Below are positions 1 through 5,424 of a DNA stretch of 5,552 bases, piece by piece. The stretch is taken from NCBI GenBank assembly GCA_020718945.1, contig DYRB01000227.1:1-5552 (forward strand), in the 5' to 3' direction. Both the position numbers and the translations under genes were made by a program. This stretch comes from Lamprocystis purpurea. Lineage in GTDB: Bacteria > Pseudomonadota > Gammaproteobacteria > Chromatiales > Chromatiaceae. The notes beneath the pieces were generated by a model, which did no database searches, had not been told where the DNA came from, and saw only the letters and a program-made list of their open reading frames with translations. The first letter of the stretch is position 1. Each line of letters begins with the position of its first letter.

Positions 1-1298
1 TGGTTTCTGGGGATGACCGCCGGGTTGGCGTGGCGCATCGCGGCTACCCGCGCCCGCTGGCTTGCCGGCTCGCCTGCCAGGCGGGCCTGCCAGCGCCCGA
101 CCCAGGCGGCGAACTGGGTACTGTCCCCGAACTGGGCCCGCACTGGCCCCAGATCCCCGGTGGCGGCATCGCACAGGGCGCGGAAGCCGTTGGTGAAATC
201 GACGCCGGTCGCGGCCATGGCCTGCAAGATCCCATCGATCAGTCCGCCGTCGTCCGGGTGCTCGGTGAGCAGGCCGAGCTTGGCCCGGAAGCAGGCCAGC
301 CAGGCCCGCTCGAAGCCTTCGGGGAAGGCGTCGACGGCGGCCTGGGCCTCGGCGACGGCCCGCTCCGGCTCGGCATGGAGAAGGGGTAACAGCGCCTGGG
401 CCAGGCTGGCCAGGTTCCACTGGGCGATCCGTGGCTGATTGCCGTAGGCATAGCGCCCGCCGCGGTCGATGGAACTGTAGACCTGGTCGGGGTCGTAGGC
501 GTCCATGAAGGCGCAGGGGCCATAATCGATGGTCTCGCCGACAATGGACATGTTGTCGGTATTCATCACCCCATGGATGAAGCCGACGCCGAGCCAGCGG
601 GCGACCAGCCCCGCCTGACGCCCGATGACGGCGTCGAGGAAGGTCCGATAGGGTCGCTCCGCCCCCTGCGCCTCTGGGTAGTGGCGGGCTATGACATAGT
701 CGGCGAGGCGCCTGAGGCCGTCGGTATCCTGGCGCGCCTGGAAGTACTCGAAGGTCCCCACCCGCACATGGCCGCGCGCCACGCGGGTCAGCACGGCCCC
801 TGGGAGCGCGGTCTCGCGAAACACCGGCTCGCCGGTCGCCACCGCGGCCAGGGAACGGGTCGTCGGGATGCCCAGGGCCTGCATCGCTTCGCTCAGGATG
901 TATTCGCGCAGGACGGGTCCGAGCCAGGCCCGGCCGTCGCCGCCGCGGGAGAAGGGGGTGCGGCCGGACCCCTTGAGTTGGATGTCGAAGCGCTCGCCCG
1001 AGGGGTCCAGGACCTCGCCCAGGAGGATCGCCCGCCCGTCGCCGAGTTGGGGCACGAAGCCGCCGAACTGGTGGCCCGCATAGGCCATGGCCAGCGGGGT
1101 GGCCCCTTCAGGTACCCGGTTGCCCGCGAGGGTGGCCAGGCCCTCAGGTGATCGCAGCGCTTGCGGGTCGAGTCCGAGGCTGAGGGCAAGGCCCTCGTTG
1201 AGTTTGACCAGGCACGGCCGGGCGACCGGGACCGGGGCCAGGCGGGCGAAGAATCGGTCGGGTAACCGTGCGTAGCTGTTGTCGAAGGCGAATGTCAT
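1..1298 (-). CDS. selO: Protein adenylyltransferase SelO (YdiU/UPF0061 family), C-terminus cut by window edge
   Basis: SelO is a pseudokinase that transfers AMP from ATP to hydroxyl side chains of proteins and is tied to redox stress and S-glutathionylation. Reading back from the ATG at 1298-1296, the frame stays open for 432 codons to the left edge. About 50 residues are missing compared with the usual 480-490. Visible family blocks are GDGRA (residues 86-90), QLKGSGRTPFSR (107-118), VLREYI (129-134), TRVARGHVRVGTFEYF (171-186), HGVMNTDNMSI (242-252) and DYGPCAFMD (258-266). By a constant offset of 4 from the Pseudomonas SelO numbering as I recall it, K109 and E132 are the ion pair, N249 and D258 bind metal and D248 is the proposed base; all are present, so the enzyme looks intact. 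The last visible residues (AVIPRN) precede a conserved His codon that begins at the edge. The C-terminal Cys region is outside the window. No strong Shine-Dalgarno is seen before the ATG, but this start gives the normal N-terminus (FDNSYARLP). It lies downstream of soxZ on the same strand, separated by about 290 bases. Confidence 0.95.
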   Translation of the reverse strand, partial: MTFAFDNSYARLPDRFFARLAPVPVARPCLVKLNEGLALSLGLDPQALRSPEGLATLAGNRVPEGATPLAMAYAGHQFGGFVPQLGDGRAILLGEVLDPSGERFDIQLKGSGRTPFSRGGDGRAWLGPVLREYILSEAMQALGIPTTRSLAAVATGEPVFRETALPGAVLTRVARGHVRVGTFEYFQARQDTDGLRRLADYVIARHYPEAQGAERPYRTFLDAVIGRQAGLVARWLGVGFIHGVMNTDNMSIVGETIDYGPCAFMDAYDPDQVYSSIDRGGRYAYGNQPRIAQWNLASLAQALLPLLHAEPERAVAEAQAAVDAFPEGFERAWLACFRAKLGLLTEHPDDGGLIDGILQAMAATGVDFTNGFRALCDAATGDLGPVRAQFGDSTQFAAWVGRWQARLAGEPASQRARVAAMRHANPAVIPRN

Positions 1299-1558
1299 CT
1301 GGGGGTCCAGCGCTGCGGGAGTGCTGAAACTGGGGGCACTTTCGCGCGAGCCAACCGGCTGGCGGGTGCAGGATGACGGGAAAAAGGGCTGACGGTCCGG
1401 ACGAGGGTAATCCGGCCGCGAGTGATGGGGCTAGGAGATGCCGGGCCTGAGCCGGGCGACTGGCGCCTTGTGCGCCAACGGAGGTGCTGCGGCAAATGAC
1501 GCCGCTGACATCAGGGTGTCTGTCCGGTGGCCGTTGGTGCTGGCCTGTCCGAGCATTT
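1299..1558. other. Spacer between soxZ and selO, no gene seen
   Basis: Open frames here are short, arginine/proline-rich and unlike known proteins. On the minus strand, which would lead into selO, I see no convincing -35/-10 pair. Small dyads are present: TGGCGC/GCGCCA with a 5-base loop (1461-1477) and the 8-bp palindrome GTCCGGAC (1395-1402). On the minus strand CCGGA/TCCGG is followed about ten bases later by a run of five T, a poor terminator candidate. Whether selO has its own promoter here or depends on readthrough from soxYZ cannot be decided. Confidence 0.5.
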
Positions 1559-1583
1559 CGGCCCCGCGCGAAGCGCGGGGCCG
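1559..1583 (-). terminator. Strong 11-bp GC hairpin after soxZ, terminator-like but without a U-tract
   Basis: Bases 1559-1569 (CGGCCCCGCGC) and 1573-1583 (GCGCGGGGCCG) are perfectly complementary around a 3-base loop. The hairpin starts 6 bases past the soxZ stop codon. In the soxYZ transcript the loop reads TTC inside GCGC/GCGC. After the stem the minus strand continues AAATGCTC, so the run of U expected of an intrinsic terminator is absent. It may be a 3' stabilising hairpin or an atypical terminator. Confidence 0.6.
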
Positions 1584-1589
1584 AAGCCG

Positions 1590-1904
1590 CTACTCGATCT
1601 TTTCGATGGCGGTCTCGGTGCCGCCCTTGTTGTCCAGCCAGGTCAGCTCGATGGGATCGCCCGCGGCGCCGCCCTTGAACTTGTAGGCCAGGTAGGGGTT
1701 CTGGGACACGCCGCCGCTCCACAGGGCGGTGAGGACCACCTCGTCCTTCCACTTGCACGTCACCTCGGTGATGAAGTGCGCCGGGACTATCTCGCCGGTC
1801 TTCTTGTCCTTGCGCAACCCGGTCTCCATGGGGTGGGTCATGAGGGCCTTGACGCTGGTCTCTCCACCCTGGGCCTTGGCGCGGATCTTGATATTGCCTG
1901 CCAT
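1590..1904 (-). CDS. soxZ: Sulfur oxidation carrier subunit SoxZ
   Basis: This 104-residue protein matches SoxZ, the partner that binds SoxY. The SoxYZ heterodimer carries sulfur intermediates between SoxXA, SoxB and other Sox enzymes in the periplasm. The SoxZ signature HPMETGLRKDKKTGEIVPA is at residues 24-42, followed by HFITEVTCKWKD (43-54). A conserved late block, NPYLAYKFKGGAAGD, spans 69-83, and the length is typical. There is no signal peptide, as expected, because SoxZ is exported in complex with Tat-dependent SoxY. The ATG at 1904-1902 has GAGG at 1917-1914, nine bases upstream. The gene follows soxY after a 37-base gap on the same strand, so the two are almost certainly co-transcribed. 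A strong hairpin follows the stop. Confidence 0.97.
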   Translation of the reverse strand: MAGNIKIRAKAQGGETSVKALMTHPMETGLRKDKKTGEIVPAHFITEVTCKWKDEVVLTALWSGGVSQNPYLAYKFKGGAAGDPIELTWLDNKGGTETAIEKIE

Positions 1905-1941
1905 GCTCTGCTACCTCGATGTGTAAGGGTTGAGTCCGGGA

Positions 1942-2415
1942 TCAGCCGCCGCAGCCGCCGATGGTGACCTTGACCTCTTTGGAGGCGGTAAAGGTCTTGT
2001 CGGCCGTCTGCACCAATGCCTGCACATTGGCGGTCTTGCCCATCTTGATGCGGGTGGAGACAGAGGGGATGGCCGCCGCGCCCAGGTTAAACGAGGCGAT
2101 CAGAGGGGTCTGGTTGCCCTCGGCGACGATGATGATGGTCTTGACGCCGGGAAGGGTGGACTCGACGGTCACCGGGACCACGGCGCCGTTCTCGGCGATG
2201 TCCGGGGCCTTGATGGTGATGTCCCCGCTCGCCTCGCCGGCATCTATACCCAGCAGGGCCTTGAGGGCGGAGCCCACGTCCTTGGCATCGAAGGCGGCCT
2301 GCGGCCAGGCGGCCAGCACGGTGCGCGGTGCGAGCAGGCCCGCGCCCACTGCCACTCCGACCGCACCTGCGGCCAGCGACCCCTTGAGCAGGATTCTGCG
2401 TTTTGCGTCGATCAT
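1942..2415 (-). CDS. soxY: Sulfur oxidation carrier protein SoxY, Tat-exported
   Basis: SoxY covalently carries thiosulfate-derived sulfur on a C-terminal cysteine during periplasmic thiosulfate oxidation. The 157-residue product starts MIDAKRRILLKGSL, a twin-arginine (Tat) signal with R6-R7. A hydrophobic Ala/Gly/Val stretch follows, and a likely cleavage site comes after VLA or LAA near residues 35-36. The C-terminus is VTIGGCGG, the conserved swinging arm, with the carrier cysteine at residue 155. The middle (roughly 40-150) fits the Ig-like SoxY domain, for example KAPDIAENGAVVPV and LPGVKTI. I chose the ATG at 2415-2413 over an in-frame TTG seven codons upstream because AGGAGA lies six bases before this ATG, and the shorter form puts the RR motif at a normal Tat position. 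soxZ follows. No other sox gene (soxB, soxXA, soxCD) is in the window. Confidence 0.97.
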   Translation of the reverse strand: MIDAKRRILLKGSLAAGAVGVAVGAGLLAPRTVLAAWPQAAFDAKDVGSALKALLGIDAGEASGDITIKAPDIAENGAVVPVTVESTLPGVKTIIIVAEGNQTPLIASFNLGAAAIPSVSTRIKMGKTANVQALVQTADKTFTASKEVKVTIGGCGG

Positions 2416-2421
2416 GAACGA

Positions 2422-2427
2422 TCTCCT
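2422..2427 (-). promoter_or_regulatory. Ribosome binding site that fixes the soxY start
   Basis: The minus strand reads AGGAGA, then six bases, then ATG at 2415. This strong Shine-Dalgarno lies inside the extended reading frame that begins at the upstream TTG, so it favours the ATG start for SoxY. Confidence 0.85.
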
Positions 2428-2460
2428 GTCGAGCAAGTGTTGGTGGTATTGAGAGATCTA

Positions 2461-2477
2461 GGCGACTGCCTGTCGCC
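2461..2477 (-). promoter_or_regulatory. Small perfect hairpin in the soxY leader
   Basis: GGCGAC (2461-2466) and GTCGCC (2472-2477) form a perfect 6-bp stem with a 5-base loop. It begins 46 bases upstream of the soxY ATG, so it would lie in the 5' leader if transcription starts further upstream. It could affect mRNA stability or bind a regulator; its function is unknown. Confidence 0.35.
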
Positions 2478-2681
2478 AGGGTTCTCGCCGGGTCTTTCAG
2501 GCCCGTCGAATGGAGGCATCTGTCTTGGCTGTGCGGTGCGCCCGGACGCCGGTCTCCTCCCTGTCCGATACCGGCCCCGTTTGGCCCTGCCGATGCGCCT
2601 GGGCGCCATCCCCACAGTCCCCGGAGCCCTTCCAGGTATATCAGGGCGGCAAGCTTACATGACTGCGAGGCGGGTGCAAAC

Positions 2682-2703
2682 AATCATTAAATAATCAATA
2701 AAT
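2682..2703. repeat. Two tandem AT-rich 11-bp direct repeats upstream of soxY
   Basis: Bases 2682-2692 (AATCATTAAAT) and 2693-2703 (AATCAATAAAT) are adjacent and identical at 10 of 11 positions. They contain only one C each in otherwise GC-rich DNA. The 11-bp period is about one helical turn, so both copies present the same DNA face, as expected of an UP-element, a bend, or paired regulator sites. They lie about 270 bases upstream of the soxY start and 18 bases past the protease gene. Confidence 0.6.
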
Positions 2704-2721
2704 GCTTATATTTGGGGCGGA

Positions 2722-4263
2722 TCAAGGTGACCCGAAGGCCCCGCGCTCCTTCTTGAGGTCGCGCTGCTCGCCGCGCAGGTCGTCCAGGCGGGCCTGGAGC
2801 CGGGCGGATGCCTGGTAGCTCAGGCCCGGGGTGCGCAGCCCATGTTCCAGTTGCTTGACGGCGGGGTCCAGGTCGCCGGTCAGGTACAGGTACTCGGCCC
2901 GATACAGATGGGCCTCGCCCTTCTCCCCGGAGCGCCCGGCGGCGTCAGACATGAGCTTGTAGAGTTGCGGGTCTTTCGGGCGCTGGCCGGCGACCACCCG
3001 CAGCGCCTTCAGGGCGGGTCCCGCCCGCCCCGCCGCCATCAGGGTCTCGGCCTGGGCCATGTTGAGCGGCACGCTGGATGGGGACAGGCCCAGGGCCTCG
3101 CTGAGGTTGGCCAGGGCCCCGTCCAGATCGCCGCGACGGCGCTGGAGGCGGGCGTCGAGGATGACGACCTCGGCCTGTTGGGGCAGCTTGGCGCGCAGGG
3201 CCTTGGCCCCCTTGGTCGCCTCGTCCAGGTCACCGGCCCGCTCCAGGGCCAGGGCCAGGCCGTAGTGGGCGGCGGTCTCGTCGGCGTAGCGGCCCGCCTT
3301 GAGGGTCTTGCGGAAGGACTCCACGGCCAGGTCGGCACGGCGGAAGCTGCGCTGGCGAAGGTCCGCTCGGGTGAGCTGGAAGCGCAGGGAGTCCGGCCGC
3401 TGGCGATGGCCATAGGACTCGGCGCGGCCCACGGCATCGGCGATGCGGTTGGTGTTGACCGGGTGGGTGCGCAGGAACTCCGGGGCGTTGTTCTCCTGGG
3501 TCCGGCTGTTCTTGGCCAGGCGCTCGAAGAATCCGGCCATGGCGTAGGGGTCGTGCCCGGCCTTGGCCAGGGTGACTATGCCGACCCGGTCGGCCTCCTT
3601 CTCGTTGTCCCGGGTGAAATTGATTTGCTGCTGGATGCTGGCGGCCTGGATGCCGGTTACCGCCGCGGCGGCCACGTCGCCGGACACCTGGGCGCCGAGG
3701 ATGGCGGCGGCCACCAGCAAGGCCAGGGTGGGCAGGGTGTACTGGGCCTGGTTCTCGATGGAGCGCATCAGGTGGCGCTGGGTGACGTGGGCGATTTCGT
3801 GGGCCATGACCGCGGCCAGCTCGTCCTCGCTGCTGGCGGCCAGGATCAGGCCCGCATAGACCCCCACATAGCCCCCCGGCCCGGCGAAGGCATTGATCAC
3901 GGGTTCGTCGATGAGGAAGAAGGTGTAGCTCCCGGCCCCGGTCCCGCTGGCGCCGACCAATGTGCTCCCCAGGGAACTGATGTAGTCGTTGAGCAGGGGG
4001 TCGTCGTCCACCGGCAGGGCCTTGCGCACGCTGTGCATGAAGGCGCGGCCCAGGCGCTGTTCCTGGCCCGTGGTCATGACCCCATCCGCGGTACTGCCGA
4101 TGTCCGGCAGGTCCAGGGGTCTGGTGTTGCCCAGGGGCGCATCCGGGGCCCGGCCGGGGTCCGGTAGCTCGATGGGCGGACCGGCCGGCGCTGCGGTGCC
4201 CAGGGCTATGCCCAGGACCAGGGTCAGGGTGCGGGCCAGGCTGCCGGGGATGTGCGTGTACAT
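2722..4263 (-). CDS. bepA: BepA-like periplasmic M48 family metalloprotease with TPR-type C-terminal half
   Basis: The 513-residue product resembles BepA (YfgC), a zinc metalloprotease and chaperone that helps assemble or degrade outer-membrane proteins such as LptD. It starts with a Sec signal peptide (hydrophobic TLTLVLGIALG, likely cleavage after APA at about residue 27) and has no lipobox cysteine. The M48 domain spans about residues 65-280: NAFAGPGGYVGVYAGL (124-139), the zinc motif HEIAH (H155, E156, H159), NEKEAD with third ligand E221 and D225, and RTHPVN with H267, at the place of the regulatory histidine of BepA. A hydrophobic segment (176-191) sits between these motifs, as is usual in the family. 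Residues about 310-480 form repeated helical pairs (SFRKTLKAGRYADETAAHYG, EATKGAKALRAKLP, ALANLSEALGLSPSS) consistent with TPRs. Length is close to BepA (about 487). The ATG at 4263 gives the full signal peptide; its only upstream purine run, GAGGG, is eleven bases away, so translation initiation may be modest. BepA is the best match; another M48-TPR paralogue is possible. Confidence 0.9.
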   Translation of the reverse strand: MYTHIPGSLARTLTLVLGIALGTAAPAGPPIELPDPGRAPDAPLGNTRPLDLPDIGSTADGVMTTGQEQRLGRAFMHSVRKALPVDDDPLLNDYISSLGSTLVGASGTGAGSYTFFLIDEPVINAFAGPGGYVGVYAGLILAASSEDELAAVMAHEIAHVTQRHLMRSIENQAQYTLPTLALLVAAAILGAQVSGDVAAAAVTGIQAASIQQQINFTRDNEKEADRVGIVTLAKAGHDPYAMAGFFERLAKNSRTQENNAPEFLRTHPVNTNRIADAVGRAESYGHRQRPDSLRFQLTRADLRQRSFRRADLAVESFRKTLKAGRYADETAAHYGLALALERAGDLDEATKGAKALRAKLPQQAEVVILDARLQRRRGDLDGALANLSEALGLSPSSVPLNMAQAETLMAAGRAGPALKALRVVAGQRPKDPQLYKLMSDAAGRSGEKGEAHLYRAEYLYLTGDLDPAVKQLEHGLRTPGLSYQASARLQARLDDLRGEQRDLKKERGAFGSP

Positions 4264-4774
4264 GGGGCGGTGTGACCCTCAAGGGGGGAGCTTGTTCCCA
4301 GGACCGCTTCAGGCCGGGGCGGGTTGAATGTGCGACGGGCCAAGCGGGAGCCTGCGATTATCCAGGAATCTGGCCCGGCGGTGTTGGACTGGCGCAGTGA
4401 CCGGTATGCCCAACGGGGCCTGACCTGCCGGCCGGCCCTGGACTGCGCCCTGGTCGCCCCGGCCGGCCAGTCCGTCAGGCTGCCTAGTCCGGGGTCCCGT
4501 TGGCAATTCACTTTGCGGTAATAGGGACATGTGGTCGGTGCCGCGCCGCAGGGTTGTGATCGGGCGGCCGTCCTGAGCGTCCGCGACTGTGCGGCGACCT
4601 CGGGTGCGCAGCGGGTGCTGGCCTGGCAGTTGGTTGGCAGTAGTGGAGAAGTACAGCAGGCGCGGAACTGCCCTTTTCAGTCGGCGATCATGGACGGGGT
4701 GTTGCCCGGCCCCTCTCCAGCATCGTGCCCAATGGGCAGGCCCACGCGATGATGCCAACGGGGACGGCCCGGCG
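4264..4774. other. About 510 bases with no supportable gene, between divergent units
   Basis: The protease gene (minus) and the toxin-antitoxin operon (plus) diverge from this stretch. Open frames on both strands are short or low-complexity (rich in Arg, Pro, Gly, Ala) and match no family I recognise. Visible structure includes two copies of the 8-base palindrome GGCCGGCC (4430-4437 and 4461-4468), GGACTG/CAGTCC around the second copy (4440-4445 and 4468-4473), a direct repeat TGGCAGT (4624-4630 and 4635-4641, 11-base period), and the hairpin TGCCC-AAT-GGGCA (4726-4738). A decayed gene or mobile-element remnant is possible but unproven. Confidence 0.5.
4357..4362 (-). promoter_or_regulatory. 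Possible -10 element for the M48 protease gene
   Basis: The minus strand reads CCTGGATAATCGC, giving a good -10 hexamer (GATAAT) about 94 bases before the ATG. The hexamer 17 bases further upstream (AACACC) is a poor -35, so this would need an activator or is a chance match. Confidence 0.3.
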
Positions 4775-4803
4775 TTGACCACCTGTAATCATTCGACTAC
4801 GAT
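4775..4803 (+). promoter_or_regulatory. Sigma-70-type promoter of the toxin-antitoxin operon
   Basis: TTGACC at 4775-4780 is a near-consensus -35, and TACGAT at 4798-4803 is a good -10. The spacer is exactly 17 bases. The expected transcription start, about seven bases after the -10, falls at or within a base or two of the toxin ATG at 4810. The toxin would then have essentially no 5' leader. Confidence 0.7.
4785..4800. promoter_or_regulatory. Possible autoregulatory operator inside the toxin-antitoxin promoter
   Basis: GTAATC (4785-4790) and GACTAC (4795-4800) form an imperfect inverted repeat, 5 of 6 pairs, around ATTC. It fills the spacer and overlaps the -10. Antitoxins with an HTH, alone or with toxin, commonly repress their own promoter at such dyads, so binding here would block RNA polymerase. 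This is inferred from position and symmetry only. Confidence 0.45.
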
Positions 4804-4809
4804 TTGTCC

Positions 4810-5097
4810 ATGTTTGATGTCCAGACAACCGACGCCTTCGACACCTGGCTCGACGGGCTCGACAAGACCATCCAGCGGCGCCTGGTTGCAGGTCTGCGCA
4901 AGCTTTCCTGCGGGCTCTGGGGTGACGCAAAGCCGGTCGGCGAGGGGGTGTCGGAGCTACGCGAGCATTTCGGCCCCGGGTATCGCATCTACGCGACACA
5001 GCGCGGCCAGGTGTTGATCGTGGTGTTGGCGGGCGGCGACAAGTCGTCCCAGCGTGATGACATCGCTCGCGCCATCGCTTTGGCCCGACAACTCTAG
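4810..5097 (+). CDS. Type II toxin, RelE/ParE superfamily, addiction-module killer (HI1419/TIGR02683-like)
   Basis: The 95-residue protein matches the small killer proteins of HI1419-type addiction modules, within the RelE/ParE fold that also includes HigB. Members are thought to act as mRNA interferases or otherwise to poison growth; the exact target here is unknown. The signature runs from GDAKPVGEGVSELREHFGPG (residues 38-57) through YRIYATQRGQ (58-67) to a LAGGDKSSQRDDI block (73-85), followed by a helical tail. I use ATG 4810 rather than the in-frame TTG at 4804: family members begin MF(E/D)-x-(R/Q)-x-T, and the TTG would sit directly against the -10 element. There is no Shine-Dalgarno before the ATG. 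The antitoxin gene begins 9 bases after the stop. Toxin-first order is normal for this family. The protein looks full length and intact. Confidence 0.92.
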   Translation: MFDVQTTDAFDTWLDGLDKTIQRRLVAGLRKLSCGLWGDAKPVGEGVSELREHFGPGYRIYATQRGQVLIVVLAGGDKSSQRDDIARAIALARQL

Positions 5098-5100
5098 GAG
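5096..5100 (+). promoter_or_regulatory. Strong ribosome binding site of the antitoxin, overlapping the toxin stop codon
   Basis: AGGAG shares its first two bases with the toxin stop TAG (5095-5097) and lies six bases before the antitoxin ATG. This places termination of the toxin and initiation of the antitoxin on the same bases, suiting translational coupling and a high antitoxin yield. Confidence 0.85.
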
Positions 5101-5106
5101 CGCGCC

Positions 5107-5424
5107 ATGACCTTGAAGCTCAACCCCTTCGATCCCGCCAAGTATCTGGATAGCGACCAGGCGATTGCCGAATACCTGACTGCGATTTTGGAGGATGACG
5201 ACCCGGCCCTGCTCGCCGCCGCCTTAGGGGACATCGCCCGGGCTCGGGGTATGACCGAGATTGCCAAGGCGTCGGGGATCACCCGCGAAGCCCTTTACAA
5301 GGCCCTGCGGCCCGATGCCCAGCCTCGCTTCGAGACAGTCGCCAAGGTATGCCGGGCGCTTGGGGTGCGCCTGGTGGCGCAGCCGGTGGGGCCTGAACAG
5401 GTTGCTGGCGGGGCAGCGGCCTAG
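5107..5424 (+). CDS. Type II antitoxin, HI1420/TIGR02684-like HTH protein
   Basis: This 105-residue protein matches antidote proteins of HI1420-type addiction modules, which bind and neutralise the toxin encoded just upstream and repress the shared promoter. The N-terminal FDPAKYLDSDQAIAEYL (residues 8-24) is the family signature. An acidic stretch (EDDDP, 29-33) precedes a helix-turn-helix at about 46-68 (ARGMTEIAKASGITREALYK), and VCRALGVRLVAQP (81-93) completes the XRE-like fold. The C-terminal extension PVGPEQVAGGAAA is low in complexity. The start is set by the AGGAG at 5096-5100. Its stop (5422-5424) directly abuts the stop of the convergent gene, leaving no room for a terminator between them. 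Confidence 0.92.
   Translation: MTLKLNPFDPAKYLDSDQAIAEYLTAILEDDDPALLAAALGDIARARGMTEIAKASGITREALYKALRPDAQPRFETVAKVCRALGVRLVAQPVGPEQVAGGAAA

Larger units (their letters stand above)
2416..2721. other. Intergenic region upstream of soxY, no gene seen
   Basis: These 306 bases separate the M48 protease stop from the soxY start and must hold the soxY promoter unless soxY is read from the protease gene. The half nearest soxY is GC-rich with short dyads (2461-2477; 2548-2553 with 2570-2575; 2543-2547 with 2563-2567). The part next to the protease gene, about 2680-2715, is strikingly AT-rich and holds two tandem 11-bp repeats. No clean -35/-10 pair stands out; the weak minus-strand candidate is TTGTTT with TGTAAG 18 bases later, just downstream of the repeats. 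No clear intrinsic terminator follows the protease gene. Short reading frames here look like chance. Confidence 0.6.

Noticed and set aside
573..1151. 192-codon plus-strand frame opposite selO
   Set aside because: It lies wholly within the clear SelO coding region and shows no family resemblance; it is an antisense shadow.
1144..1758. 204-codon minus-strand frame overlapping soxZ and the spacer
   Set aside because: It is an off-frame reading of soxZ continuing into the spacer and the selO start; it is Arg/Pro-rich with no recognisable domain.
2416..2436. TTG start for soxY seven codons upstream of the ATG
   Set aside because: The ribosome binding site AGGAGA lies between the TTG and the ATG and serves the ATG; the shorter protein has a normal Tat signal.
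2543..2575. H-type pseudoknot from the two interleaved stems
   Set aside because: In the soxY-sense RNA the connecting loop across the 6-bp stem would have zero bases, which is geometrically implausible. Alternative hairpins are the most that can be claimed.
1930..2694. 254-codon plus-strand frame covering soxY and its upstream region
   Set aside because: It overlaps the soxY gene antisense and reads as Gly/Asp-rich low-complexity protein, so it is a shadow.
2842..4167. 441-codon open frame on the plus strand opposite the M48 protease
   Set aside because: The translation is Gly/Gln/Val/Leu-rich with no known domain and mirrors the codon pattern of the protease gene. Long antisense frames are expected in GC-rich coding DNA.
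4309..4782. 157-codon minus-strand frame in the gap between the protease and TA genes
   Set aside because: It is the longest frame in the gap but Arg/Gly/Pro-rich, without a convincing ribosome binding site or family match. I did not call it a gene or pseudogene.
4804..4809. TTG start for the toxin two codons before the ATG
   Set aside because: It directly abuts the -10 hexamer, before the expected transcription start, and family members begin at the MFD position.
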